Origin: Takakia lepidozioides
Taxonomy: Eukaryota; Streptophyta; Takakiopsida; Takakiales; Takakiaceae
DNA: 64,000 nucleotides
Assembly (NCBI GenBank): GCA_030704615.1
Contig: CM060733.1
Coordinates: 248,001-312,000, forward strand
Direction: 5' to 3'
Part shown: positions 43,696 to 55,140 of the stretch, one piece after another
Numbering within the stretch: the first letter of the stretch is position 1
Layout: each line of letters opens with the position of its first letter
Translations under genes and position numbers: made by a program
Notes under the pieces: generated by a model
Databases searched by the model: none
What the model saw: the letters and a program-made list of their open reading frames with translations, nothing else
What the model was told of the DNA's origin: nothing

Positions 43696-45242
43696 GGTGA
43701 TTCAGGCTGAGCGGGGAGGACTCAAATGATGGCCTGTTGGAGGGAAAGTGGAATTTAGTTCTCTTGTCGGAGGGCAACAGTGAGGGAAGCCAACAATGGT
43801 CATTGGGGGCTTCATCAACCAAACTAGAGAGCTCAATCGTCATTAGGAGAGTGGCTTTGTTGTTTAGGTAAAAATTGTCATCACCCGGAAGAGGCTGGAA
43901 TCTAGAACATGGCATCCATTTGTTGTGAACTACTTTGGGTCTCCCCGAGAGTTGCATGAAGAAGTCAGAAAGGAGAATGAGTTTCAGGGAAGTGGGTGTA
44001 TTGTAGGGTAGAGGGCCAGAGGCTGTGCCAAAGTACATGGAGAAGTCCCCATCTGAGAGAGAGAAGGAAATAGAGGGAAGGACCTTCCAGGTGCGGGGGA
44101 CAGGGTATCTAGATTTGAGACAAAGAATATTTCCCCTGTTAGGATTAGTGGGAGAGGGATGGAAAATAAGAAAGGGGATAGTGATGGTGGTCTGGCTTAC
44201 CGTGAAATTGAGAGAGACAGGTCTGACAGGGGATCCGACTGGTGTTGGCGTTGGGAGCTGGGGAGATTGAACTCCATTGGGCTGCATTGAGTTGGCCGGT
44301 GTTGGTGTTGGGAATTGGGGCGACTCCACGCCGTCGGGGATCGTTGAAATAGCTGCCTCCCCATCCAGTTGAGGGCCGACCGGTGGTTGCCGGGAGTGGG
44401 GCTGTAATTCTTGGAGGTCTTCAGAACTGTCAGAGTCAGTCCCCGCATGATCAATAATAGGCCAGGGTCTGCCTAAAGTGCGGTGAGAGTCGATCCATTC
44501 GTTATGCTCATGGACTTCTGATTCCAGCAGAGCATGCATAATAGTGAAGGCATTGTGCAAGGTGTCCCTGGATCTGTTCAGGAACAAATTGGTGGTGGGA
44601 GGCTGATTGAAAGGGGCTGGTTGCATCCATGAGCCTTCGGGGATAGAGCCGTCGATGAGTAGATCCTCCATGTCCATGAGAGCTAGATTCTGAGTGGTGG
44701 GGGAGAGGTTTATCCCCAGATGGGATTACGTTCGACATAAGACCCCCAGGTAATTTGCACATTGGGTGAGAAAGAGAGATGAGGATGATTGGAGAGCAGA
44801 TAGGGATTGATCTTGGTCTTGAGGGCTGGGATGGGGCTGCCGTCCCTTGGGATCTGATCCATGAAGAGAGAGATATCGCGATTAGAAATCCAAAGGGATT
44901 CAATGTTTGCACCATTGTTGGATGTGAGAAGGAAAGAGGGGGAGGGGGCTCTACGATAGATGAGCGGGGTAAGGCAGATAGATTTTGGATGAGAGGGGGA
45001 GATCACCTGCGAACAACCCCGGAGGGCCATCGTAGGGAAAGACTGAAATTTTGTACAGACCCTAGCCACTATAGGATTGTATGCAATGAGAGAGGAAACA
45101 GACAGAGGAAGGGAGGGCCTAGAGGGTGGCGGGGAAATTCTAGACAGATCTCTGGGCCTTGAAGTGATCGAGGGCTGCCAACCTTGAGTAGACCCCGCAT
45201 TCAGAGAAGAGTCACCATTGTTGACGACAATCAAAGAGTAGG
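43696..45242 (-). pseudogene. LINE ORF1-like linker region
   Basis: Long but shifting open frames (one of 332 codons ending at 43679) rich in Pro, Ser and Thr with two near-repeats built on SPQFPTPTPANS/SPQLPTPTPVGS. Such linkers occur between the N-terminal domain and the endonuclease in plant LINEs. The N-terminal DUF4283-like part is not here but may be the fragment at 53826. Confidence 0.45.
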
Positions 45243-47279
45243 TGTCGCGCACCTCACTTCGTTAAGCTCCCCTTCAAGTCATAGTTACTCGCTTTGACGC
45301 GCGCGCCTAACTCCCATCCTGGCCGCCGGGCCAACTCGGAGCTTCGGCTGATCACCGGTAGCAGTCCGGAATAGCTCCCCACTCCTTGGTCGCTTTTCGG
45401 CTCTCGCTTACTCACTAGTTTTTGGTCACCAACGGGCTTGCACCGTTCTCGGGGGTACTACTCCCTATACATACTTCTATGACTGTCCGTGGGGGTTTCA
45501 CAAACAACCCTGCCATTTTATGGCGAACCACCACGAAGACCCTCGACTCCCGGTGATGAGTCGCGGTGAGTCTTGGCCTACCCACCACGGCCCCATTAGA
45601 CCGTGATGAGTCCCAAGACTCCCCACGACTCCCACCACAAGGTCTCCGCCCCATGGTGAGTCCTATGCCACCCCCACTAAGTCCCAGTCCCACTAAGCTA
45701 CCACCATCCCTTGTGGAGCCACCCCCACCGCAACCCGCTGTGCGGGGCTCCACTTAGTGAGCGCATCCGCCTCCTTGAGTGCCTTGGGCACTTAAGGGTG
45801 CTTCAGCCCCCCGTACCTATCGCTGCCACCGCCCCCACCACAGGGGCAACCCCTTTGCGTCCTGACCCCCTGTCCTCAAGGCAAATGGTCACGACACACA
45901 CCCCTACCAACAAGGAGTCGATGTCCTCATCAACTTGTCCATTTTGTAGAAACGAACATCCAAGTTGTGGCGTCCCACATTAAGGAGTTTGTTTCCGTAC
46001 CATGGCGTCCCATGACAAAGAACCAAACCCCCACTTGACTCTACTCTCTACTAGCTAGTTCGGCCGACTTCCTCCAAGTCCCGGCCAAGGGTGGAGCCTC
46101 TCAAGCTCCACCCAGTGCACTCTTCTTGGCCTACTTCAAGGCCAAGGAACGATCCTCCTCGAGGATCGAATCGCCTTACTGCAACAACATTGCTTGCGAC
46201 CGCTCATGATGCCGCTTTTTGGCATCACCTTGAGCAAGGGTTCACCTTGAACCCTTTTTTACTAGGAAGATAACCTCGAACCAACTGTGCGGCCCAATCA
46301 CTGCAATTGGGTCCGCCTTGGAATGCTGGCCTGAGGTACGGGAACACGCCGAAGCCGCACTACGACTTCGTCCCGAGGTTACACGATTATAGTACGTGAA
46401 CGGAAGCACGTAGCTTCCGCGTTAGCCCGCACTACAAGGCCTGGGGGGTGCACTTTTTATAAAATGTGCGTATCACGTGCGTTCGCCGACTAATAAAAAA
46501 ACCCCCTGTTTACGGGTCCTTGGATAATTTATATCCCCTCTGTACATACTTTTTGAGGATTATAAAACCCTCTCCTGTACATATACAAAAATTTATAATT
46601 TTTAAAAAGTACCCCCTTCTATATGTATATTCTCATTTTCAATCATTAAAAAATACCCTCAAATATGTATATGTATGTTTTTACATTATATCAAGTTTAT
46701 TCATTTAGAAACAGAATAAAATCCAATAAATTAATTAAAAAAAATATCTATTTGCCCTTGATAAGATTGTCAAAGACTTTCCGCTCATTGTAATTGTGTT
46801 TTCCTCCAACACCACATATCTTCCATAATACTAATAAGTTGAGCCAGCTTATAGAGTAGTTTTTAAGCTACCTACCACGTTGATTAAATACTAAATAGTA
46901 CCATGGTTTCAGTTCTGAATCAGAATGTATTGTTCAAGACATCTTATCTCCAAGAGTCCGGGGTTTTCAGATGTATAATGTTATCTTTGGATTAACCACC
47001 AAATGATACAATGTATACTCTTATCTATGGCTGGTGAACAGAACCATGCCAGTAGATTATGTATACTTTAATGATAAAGAGCACTAAGAGTATGTGTTGC
47101 TCTGTCAATAAAACTCAAGGCTGGTACAGATGTAAGTTGCTTCGTGAAGTGAAAGCCTAAGTAATAAAGGGCATTGGGAATTGCAGAGTTCAACATGGAA
47201 TTTTAGGGCCAATTCTGATAAGAGGGAAGAACAGGGTGAAATGTATCCCTTAGTGATTTTCCTTCCCTAGATAATTTGG

Positions 47280-48640
47280 CATTCTCAGAATGAAACAAAG
47301 TACAACAATTCTAGCTTTTGACAATGTCACCATGGACCTCTTCCCCCTTTTCCAGGTCTGCCCCACACTCCCTTTGCATCCTCTACGCACCCGCATTTGG
47401 CAGACCTGTCCACCAAGGCACTATTCAGAATGACATAAGGTACAATTCCAGCTTTTGACAATGTCACCGTGGACCTCTTCCCCCTTTTCCAGGTCTGCCC
47501 CACACTCCCTTTGCATCCTCTATGCACCCGCATTTGGCAGACCTGTCCACCAGGGCACTATTCAGAATGACATAAGGTACAATTCCAGCTTTTGACAATG
47601 TCACCATGGACCTCTTCCCCCTTTTCCAGGTCTCCCCCACACTCCCTTTGCATCCTCTACGCACCCGCATTTGGCAGACCTATCCACCAGGGCACTATTC
47701 AGGATGACATAAGGTACAATTCCAGCTTTTGACAATGTCACCGTGGACCTCTTCCCCCTTTTCCAGGTCTGCTCCACACTCCCTTTGCATCCTCTACGCA
47801 CCCGCATTTGGCAGACATGTCCACCAGGGCACTTTTCAGATGACATAAGGTACAATTCCAGCTTTTGACAATGTCACCATGGACCTCTTCCCCATTTTCC
47901 AGGTCTTCCCCCCACTCCCTTGGCATCCTCTATGCACCCGCATTTGACAGACCTGTCCACCAGGGCACTCTTCAGAATGACATAAGGTACAATTCCAGCT
48001 TTTGATAATGTCACCATGGACCTCAGCTTCCCCCTTTCCAGGTTTGCCCCACACTCCCTTTGCATCCTCTACGCACCCGCATTTGGCAGCCCTGTCCACC
48101 AGGGCACTATTCAGATGACATAAGGTACAATTCCAGCTTTTGACAATGTCACCATGGCTCTTCCCCATTTTCCAGGTCTGCCCAACACTCCCTTTGCATC
48201 CTCTACGCACCCGCATTTGGCAGACGTGTCCACCATGGCACTATTCAGAATGATATAAGGTACAATTCTAGCTTTTGACAGTGTCACCATGGACCTCTTC
48301 CCCCTTTTCTAGGTCTGCCCCACACTCCATTTGCATCCTCTACGCACCCGCATTTGGCAGACCTGTCCACCAGGGCACTGTTCAGATGACATAAGGTACA
48401 ATTCCAGCTTTTGACAATGTCACCATGGACCTCTTCCCCCTTTTCCAGGTTTGCCCCACACTCCCTTTGCATCCTCTATGCACCCGCATTTGGCAGACCT
48501 GTCCACCAGGGGGCACTATTCAGAATGACATAAGGTACATTAATTTCAGCTTTTGACAATGTCACCATGCACCTCTTCCCCCTTTTCCATGTCTGCCCAA
48601 CAGTACTCCATTTGCATGGACTCTATGCACCAACTTTCTG
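47280..48640 (-). repeat. ~10-copy 137-bp tandem array derived from a PPR gene
   Basis: Units start with AGCTTTTGACAATGTCACC at 47313, 47450, 47587, 47724, 47860, 47997, 48134, 48270, 48406 and 48548; spacing is 136-142 bp, mostly 137. On the minus strand each unit reads EVHGDIVK, then after a one-base shift AGIVPYVILNSALVD..AKCGCVEDA. This is the classic text of a plant organellar PLS-type PPR protein (HG.I.K.G...D....ALVDMYAKCG...DA). All units share the extra A that causes the shift, so the array grew from an already broken copy. The unit is not a multiple of three and not 105 bp, so it is a DNA-level minisatellite and not a PPR array. Confidence 0.88.
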
Positions 48641-48699
48641 AATCTTGAGGCTGAGCCAAAGCTCAGCCCCTAAATCACCCTCTCTGCACTAGACTTAAT

Positions 48700-49250
48700 T
48701 CAAACTCAGGGGGGGAACCCGACCTTTGCTCCATCACTATGCTCCATGACACCACATTGCATACACAGCCCCTTAGCTGCCCATCACTCCCTTTGCATCT
48801 TACATATACCCACATTTGACATACATGTCCGCCAGGGCAGCTTTCATAATGACATCTGATACAATCACTACAGCTTTGATGATGCCACCGTGGACCTCTT
48901 CTCCAATCTCCGGGGCTGCCAAGCTTGTACATGTGCTCAGAGGTCTCCAAAGCCTCCCTCCGCTGCCCTTGTAGCGCTTATAGCATGCCACCATCACGCT
49001 CTATGACACCACATTCCATTCAGTCATACTGTCCAACACCCCCTTTAATGCATCCTTCATGCACCCGCATTTGGCATACATGTCCACCACGGCACTGGTC
49101 AAATTGACATCTGATACAATCCCAGCTTTGATAATGCCACCATGGACCTCTTCCTCATTTTCCAGGGCTGCCAGGATTGCACACGCATTGCAAACACAAA
49201 CGAATGTGACTGGCCTGGGCTGGAAGAATACCAAATCATGGTACTAACAG
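48700..49250 (-). pseudogene. PPR gene fragments beside the array
   Basis: Diverged, less damaged relatives of the array unit. About 49240-49000 reads NEEEVHGGIIKAGIVSDVNL then SAVVDMYAKCGCMKDALKGV and MTEWNVVS, an almost canonical PPR pattern without the extra base. About 48900-48780 is another copy. They represent the ancestor state of the tandem units. Confidence 0.75.
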
Positions 49251-51972
49251 GAGGCAAGAGCCCGCATTTCCAGGATGGACAAACTTCTTCACATCGTACC
49301 TTAAGAAAAGGCCACACCTTGCGATTGCAGTTGTTCCACCATCGTGAAGGATCTTTAAAAAACTTTTGTTAGCTCTGTTCCGTGCTGCGAATTCAGGGGC
49401 GCCGAGTGTGATGAGAGGGAAAAACAGGCTGAAATAGGTCAAAGAAGAAGGTGCCCTCACCACATTGTCCTTGACCTTGTGTTGTGACCCATGGAGGATT
49501 TGACCTCCCATCAACCCCAAAATGATCTCTTCTGTGTGCTACTGATGGTTGTAGTCAGGTAATGTCGGATTGGTCTTTGAGAACCACCACGGTGCAGCTG
49601 AGCAGGCAGAGATTGAAACACGGCCTGCTAAGACCAAGCTGACCCTCCCAAGAACCTTGTAAACATCAGGAAGAATACCATGCCCTGCGGTCGACCACCC
49701 ACCCACGAACGCGGGAGAGGAGGGGAGAGGAGAGGAGATGAGGGAAAAGAGAGAGCAAAAAAATGATACTGCTGTTTGATCCCGCCGTGCATCGCGGCCT
49801 AAGCGATGTCCTTACCATGACTACCCCTTACAATTCAACAATCCCCACCTGTAACATTATATTTAACGTGTTTTAAACCCCCCTATTTATGTATAAAGTT
49901 GTACATGGGGGGTTTAAAATACCCCCTCCTGTGCACGCACGTGGCTGGTACATATTGGCTGGAGTGCACCCCCAGGCTACAAGGCAACCCCCTCGGTAGC
50001 GCAGTTATAGTATGCGCACGCGCCAGGTGCGCACTAGCACGTGAACTCCCAAAGAAGGTGCAAGTTTCCTTGCCCCTTGGATGGAAGTCACCCGATTTTG
50101 GCACTACGCAAACACACGATTAATCCAATTTACCTCTCCCACTTTTGTAAGCTAGCATGCATTCTACACACTAGCCAACCATACCATGCATCACCATTCC
50201 AAACAAAATAGGAGGCACAACATTTGGAAACCATTTCATTTATAACAAAATTTGTACAACACAAGTTTTTTGCAATCAAATTCATGAGCTAGCTAAGCCG
50301 GGCTAAGCATGCATTTCCTTCCCCACGATCCAAGGTTGATGTCCCCATCAACGCTTCCGCTTTTGAGGTTGCCCTTTGAAAGCTGCAACCGCCTTAGATG
50401 CGTTTCCCATTTCTGAGGCACGCACCCAAGATGCCTCCACATGATGATAGCCCTTCCATTTTCACAAGATACTCCGTTTCTCGATTCTTGAACCTCCTCG
50501 ACTTAAGCACTGCCTTTACCTCGTACTCGGGTTCATTTTCATGATCCAACAACACAGGTGGCGGACGCAACACTTGATGCCGATTCGGACGCGCTTCATC
50601 TTTGAAGTAAGGCTTCAAAAAAGAGACGTGGAATACCGGATACACCTTGCTGTTTGCCGGCAGCTCTAATTTATACACATCCTCATTCATAACCTTCCGG
50701 ATGCAAAATGGTTCCGCATACGGATGTACAAACTTCGGACTCACTTCCGGAGGAAGTCGGAAATTCTTGATGGTCAACCAGACCTCCGTGCCTGCCTCAA
50801 ACTTAACTTCTCTCCGCTTCCGATTCGCCTGCCGTTCATATCGTTTCCTAGCTTTGGCAATGTTGTACTTTGCAAGCTTCAACAAACGCTCGCGTTCTTC
50901 CAGCACCGCTGCTGCTGCCAGTTCCTCAACGTCTTGGGCGGCCCAACTTGTCAGCACCAGAGGTGTTTTTCCTTAGAAAAGGGAAACTCCCCGTTACGGA
51001 GTGTTTTGTGTTATTATAAGAGAACTCTGCCGCGTCCAAGTGCTCCACCCAGTCCGATTGGTCTGCCGCCACGTAATTTCGCAAGATCTGCTTCACCACG
51101 GAATTCACCCTTTCCGTTTGGCCGTCCGTCGTAGGTCGGAGGGCGGTGCTCATCTTGAGCCTCGTCCCCATTTTCTTCCAGAGTGCCCTCCAAAATTTAC
51201 TTGTAAACTTTGGATTGCGGTCCGAGACAATATCCTTCGAGAGTCCATGATGCTTGAAGACATGGGCGAAGTAAAGTCACACCGTCTCCCGTGCCGTTGC
51301 CGTCTCCTTGGTGGGAATGAAATGGCCCATTTTACTGAACCTATCCACCACCACCATGATTACATCGAATCCTTTTGACAGCGGCATAGCAGTCATGAAA
51401 TCCATCGAGACACTTTCCCAAGACCCCTCTGGAATCGGCAAGGGTTGTAACAACCCCGCTTGCTTTTTGTACTCGCTCCGGTTTTGTTGGCATGTAGTGC
51501 ATGTCTTGACATACTTCTCGGCCTCCTCCCTCAGTTTGGGCCAGAAATACTCTTTCTTCAAGAGTGCCGCGGTGTGCTTGGCTCCGCCGTGGCTCGTAAG
51601 CGGGCCATAGTGACAATCTCTCAATAGACTATCTCTGATCCCTCCCTTCGGCACGTAGAGACACTTTTGCTTGTACCGAAGCAGTCCGTTTTGCAAGTGA
51701 AACTGCGATTTAACCCCCATCCTTAAGTCTCGCATCACGGACTTCGCCATCTCATCCTTCGGGTAAGCCTTCCGGATCTTTCTTTGGAGCGCCGTCTCGC
51801 CCCTGTACACCAACATGAGCTGGTGCTTTCTACTTAAAGCATCGGCCACCACATTGCCCCGTCCTGGTTTGTATTGGATATCCACGTCGAACACCGCCAA
51901 AGTATCTTGCTATCTAAGTTGTTTTGGGGAGTACTTAGGCTGTGTGGCAAAATACTTCACCGTGACATTGTC

Positions 51973-53825
51973 ATCATACTCGCCCTGATCTAAGATGTCC
52001 CTCTTTGCCCGGTCGCATGCTTAGGAAGTTTTAGATTCAGCCATCATTCCATGCTACGAAAATGCTCCGACCCTAAGAGGAAGTACATACATAGACACAG
52101 GTCAATCAAGCCCAACACATGTGTGAAGGCATGGATAATCTGGGCATTATAACATACATACTTGCATCCTGTTTTTCCTAGCTGCAAGTTCGACACGCCA
52201 ACTTCTGTGATTGGGTTCCCTGCTGCTTCCTTTTGCTTCGCTTCCAGAGTACTAAGGGTATCAATGAAGTATGTAAACGATACCATAGCAATCCATGTCC
52301 TTGTTGCGTCATTTTGAGGTGGATTGGGCTTGCTGATTGGATGGAGGAGCCAAAGCAGGCTTAGATTGTTTAGCCCAGTAGTCTGATAGGGCTGGTGAAA
52401 ATATGAAGCTCCCTGACATTACACCGACCCTGCACACCGGACAGTCGAACCAGGTCAAGGCTTGCAACCATGAGGCACAAAACTTATCAACGCAATTGAA
52501 AAAGTTACAGACAGTGGGCTCCCCTGTGAATTGTGACTCTTATGTTTATGCATCCGTCATCAACACTCACTTGCAATGCACCCACACAACCCTAACTCTC
52601 CGTCCAGTTACCCCATTTTCCTCACTTAGTCCCCACAAAAACAGTGCGAGAGAGAGATAAAGAGGGACCCAATTGCGTCGAAAACAAGGGGCAAAGGAAG
52701 GCGAGGTCTGCAATACATCAAGGCCGGCCAAGGATCACCACAAATACTCTGCAAGTCAGTGCAAGCTACACTGCAAGCCACCTCCTGTTTGGGCAAATCA
52801 CGAACGCTAATATCCAGCTCTACACTACACACACTATCCTGCTATTCTTGCCAAGTTTTTCTTTTTATTCCTCCTTGTTTTTTTGTTTTTTTTAATAAAG
52901 GAAACCTGGGGGAGACAATCCAAGTCCCCCGAAAAGAATGCTGGAGAAAAGGAGCTCCGCGTTTTGCGGTGAGAGGAGGCTCGCTCAACTGATACCCTCG
53001 TCCCCGATTGTTCTTAAGTATCTGCAAATGTATGTGCAAATGTTTGAAGGATTCAGGCTCAGCCTCCTTCAAATTAGATTACCCTTCGCCTCTCGGACGA
53101 TCCTTCAAAACCATGTCTCGTCTTTTTTTCTGTCAAGAGATCGCTTTCCAATGAACTTCCCTCGCGCGATCTGTTGATGAAGGTCTCCTACATCCCCTAG
53201 GACTAACACTGCAACCTTTCCCTTGACAGCGACCTCAGGTCAGGCCTCTTTTACTCCGGCCGCCTTGGAATGAATCATTCCTCCTCTACCCCTCTCATAC
53301 TGCCACTTATCCCCAAATCAGCGGTCTTTCCAGCAGGTCTCATCATTTCCCCATCAATGGCAGCCGGCTATGCGTGAGAAATCATCCCCCCAGCTGCCTC
53401 CCACTAGCCGCCCCCCCACCCCCCCCCCCCGTCACCTTTCGCCTCCCGCTCCTGTCTGCTTTCGTTTCTCGTTGATGCTCGTCTCCCTGCGACCTTGCAT
53501 CACCGCCTTCAATCCTGGGACCAGCTCGATTTCTATTTTTATCTTGCATTGGTGTATATTTGCTGATTTCTAGCTTCGCGCTCTTATCCGCTTATTCTGA
53601 TCTTTGCCCTCCCAGTATCTTGGTTCCCCTTCAGTCCCTTCTCTCTCACTCTTCCTATCTGCCTGGTTTGGTTTTTTAAGTTCCTCTTCTCCTTTCCTCG
53701 TGCAACTACCCCTCTAGCCTGTTGTTTTTTCCTGCTTTTCTCTTTCTTGGCCAATTATGGCTCCTCAGCATAAAACCTTCCATCACAATATCTGATCCCG
53801 CCACCCCAACAGATCAGCGGCTGGA
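51973..53825. other. 1.85-kb stretch between retroelement pieces, no confident gene
   Basis: Unrelated to the chromovirus. On the minus strand about 52285-52185 reads SFTYFIDTLSTLEAKQKEAA then GNPITEVGVSNLQLGKTG; it may be a displaced exon, but I do not recognise it. From about 52850 the sequence is pyrimidine-rich and could be 5' leader of the LINE piece that follows. Confidence 0.3.
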
Positions 53826-54490
53826 ATGGCGCGCAACTCATCTATTCCGACCATTGGCACTGGCTATTTCCAGGCGCATTGTGCGCTGGCTTTTGATCAT
53901 GGTGCTAATGGACCAACCCACCCTGCGCATCACCGTCCCTCGACCCCCCTGATCCCTCGACCCCTGCAGCCCTCGCCTCCACGAACTTCCCTGAACGCCA
54001 CAGGCTTCGCAGGTATCAGTCACTTGAACAGTACCCCTCAGGAATTACCTGGAAATCTGGAAGAAATCTCTGACCTCCAGCATGCCATGGACAAACCGCA
54101 TCCCTCCCTCGGATTGAATGTGAAAACACTCAATTCTACAGTGGCAGATATTCAAGAAAAGGGCGTTCTCCTCCATTTCCCTGGCATAAAAGTGAGCAGG
54201 GACGAGTCGAGAGATTGGGCTGTGCGACATCTGGGAGGGTCTGGCGATTTGAAGCACCACTTTTGTCACACCAGAGGGAGGGTTTTTTTTTTTTTTTTTG
54301 GCTTGAATCCAAAGAGGCGGCAGACAAGGCCCTCTCATTTAACCCCCACTTGGCCGGATTCAATGTTAACATCTTTCCTTGGTCGCGGGCTATGGGGAAT
54401 AAAAATGGCAAGGTGTGGAGTCCTAGGATTATTGCATTGCCTTATATTCCAGATCAATACCTCTTCTTTCTCCAAGAGATTGAGAATTTC
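53826..54490 (+). pseudogene. LINE ORF1 N-terminal (DUF4283-like) fragment
   Basis: In two overlapping frames it reads KGVLLHFPGIKVSRDESRDW, then FWLESKEAADKALSFNPHLA, VNIFPWSR and WSPRIIALPYIPDQY. This is the gag-like DUF4283 pattern of plant LINE ORF1 proteins, with a T17-18 run marking the frame slip near 54282. It ends abruptly at about 54490, joined directly to a gag fragment. It may be the displaced N-terminal end of the LINE at 40.4-45.2 kb. Confidence 0.6.
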
Positions 54491-55023
54491 CAAGGAACTT
54501 ATGAAGAGACAGTTGGTGCCCCTCAACGCGTCATGGCTCGCCTGAGACAAGATGAGGAATTTGAAGCAAACGGATGACGTTCGGGCATATGTTCAGGCTT
54601 TCAATGTGCTGTTGCTCGAAGTCGCGGACATGACAGAACCAGAAATGGTTTTCAACTTTGTGGCGGGACTGGCCCCACGGGCCAGACGGAATTGGAGGAG
54701 AAGCCACCTAAGACTTTGAACGAGACAATTGAGAGGGCTGAATGTTTCTCGGATGTCCCTAGGGGCGAAAGACAAGGCCGTACGGAGCTGAACCACAAGA
54801 AGGCCCGGCAGGAGGGTGACTCCTTCCGACCGGAAAAGAAGTGGGATAGACCACGCGACGACAATGACACGTGGAAATCGAAGGGAGAGTCTTCACACGT
54901 CAAGGCGGTACCCGGTGCTCCGAAAGAAAAATCAGGTATGGCGGCTTATGGCGGACAGCAGGCGACCTTCGATGGAGTGTGGTTCAATTGCGGGGAGCCC
55001 GGGCACATGGCCAAGAAGTGCAC
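54491..55023 (+). pseudogene. Chromovirus gag fragment in reversed orientation
   Basis: Matches gag of the 29.6-36.5 kb element, but on the plus strand and with frameshifts: [14 protein letters not shown]-type text, [36 protein letters not shown] and a zinc knuckle ([13 protein letters not shown]). It begins in mid-gag next to LINE sequence and stops right after the zinc knuckle. It is probably a displaced, inverted part of the older chromovirus copy. Confidence 0.85.
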
Positions 55024-55140
55024 GAATGGATTTTATATACAAGAATATTCTATATCGGAGATGGGATTTTCCATCCGTAAAGGGAAGGAGCTTATGCGCT
55101 GCACGAAAAAGAGTGATGAGAGTTTGGGGAGGGGGTGGCT

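Larger units (their letters stand above)
40350..45242 (-). mobile_element. Degenerate LINE retrotransposon with an inverted central segment
   Basis: On the minus strand the outer parts read as one LINE: an ORF1-like Pro/Ser linker (45242-43696), the start of the endonuclease (43692-about 43095), then after a gap the C-terminal part of ORF2 (about 40960-40350). The gap, about 40962-43095, holds the missing middle (endonuclease end plus reverse transcriptase) on the opposite strand. The simplest reading is a 2.1-kb internal inversion in a single element. Frameshifts in the RT part show it is old. The left end is truncated without a poly(A) tail, and the right end abuts the older chromovirus LTR at 45243. 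Confidence 0.7.
46439..49977. mobile_element. 3.5-kb TIR element carrying PPR gene debris, inserted in the older chromovirus
   Basis: Ends are GCCTGGGGGGTGCACT (left) and AGTGCACCCCCAGGC (right), inverted copies differing by one G. They are flanked by a direct duplication TACAAG (46433-46438 and 49978-49983). There is no transposase. The interior holds an AT-rich block (46480-46740), a 137-bp tandem array (about 47280-48640) and more diverged copies of the same PPR-derived sequence up to about 49250. A 6-bp duplication does not settle the superfamily. Confidence 0.8.
45243..51972 (-). mobile_element. Older, truncated copy of the chromovirus, split by a later insertion
   Basis: The same family as 29567-36538 in the same orientation. 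It consists of the 3' LTR (45243-45896, with an internal deletion of about 74 bp), noncoding tail (45897-46438), then a foreign 3.5-kb insertion (46439-49977), then tail and coding part (49978-51972). The coding part keeps the chromodomain, integrase and the last part of RNase H, with frameshifts and small deletions. It stops abruptly in RNase H at about 51972. The insertion site is confirmed because the intact copy reads straight through ACTACAAGGCAACC at 30830. Confidence 0.9.

Noticed and set aside
43106-45162. Plus-strand frames over the right part of the LINE
   Set aside because: They are shadows of the minus-strand endonuclease and ORF1 linker, which show the family motifs.
47327-48472. 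Series of 60-126-codon minus-strand frames that look like a family of small proteins
   Set aside because: They are the same 137-bp unit read in rotating frames; the unit is not a multiple of three and carries a shared frameshift.
47280-48640. CRISPR-like array
   Set aside because: Regular spacing, but the whole unit is repeated with no unique spacers, and the host is a plant.
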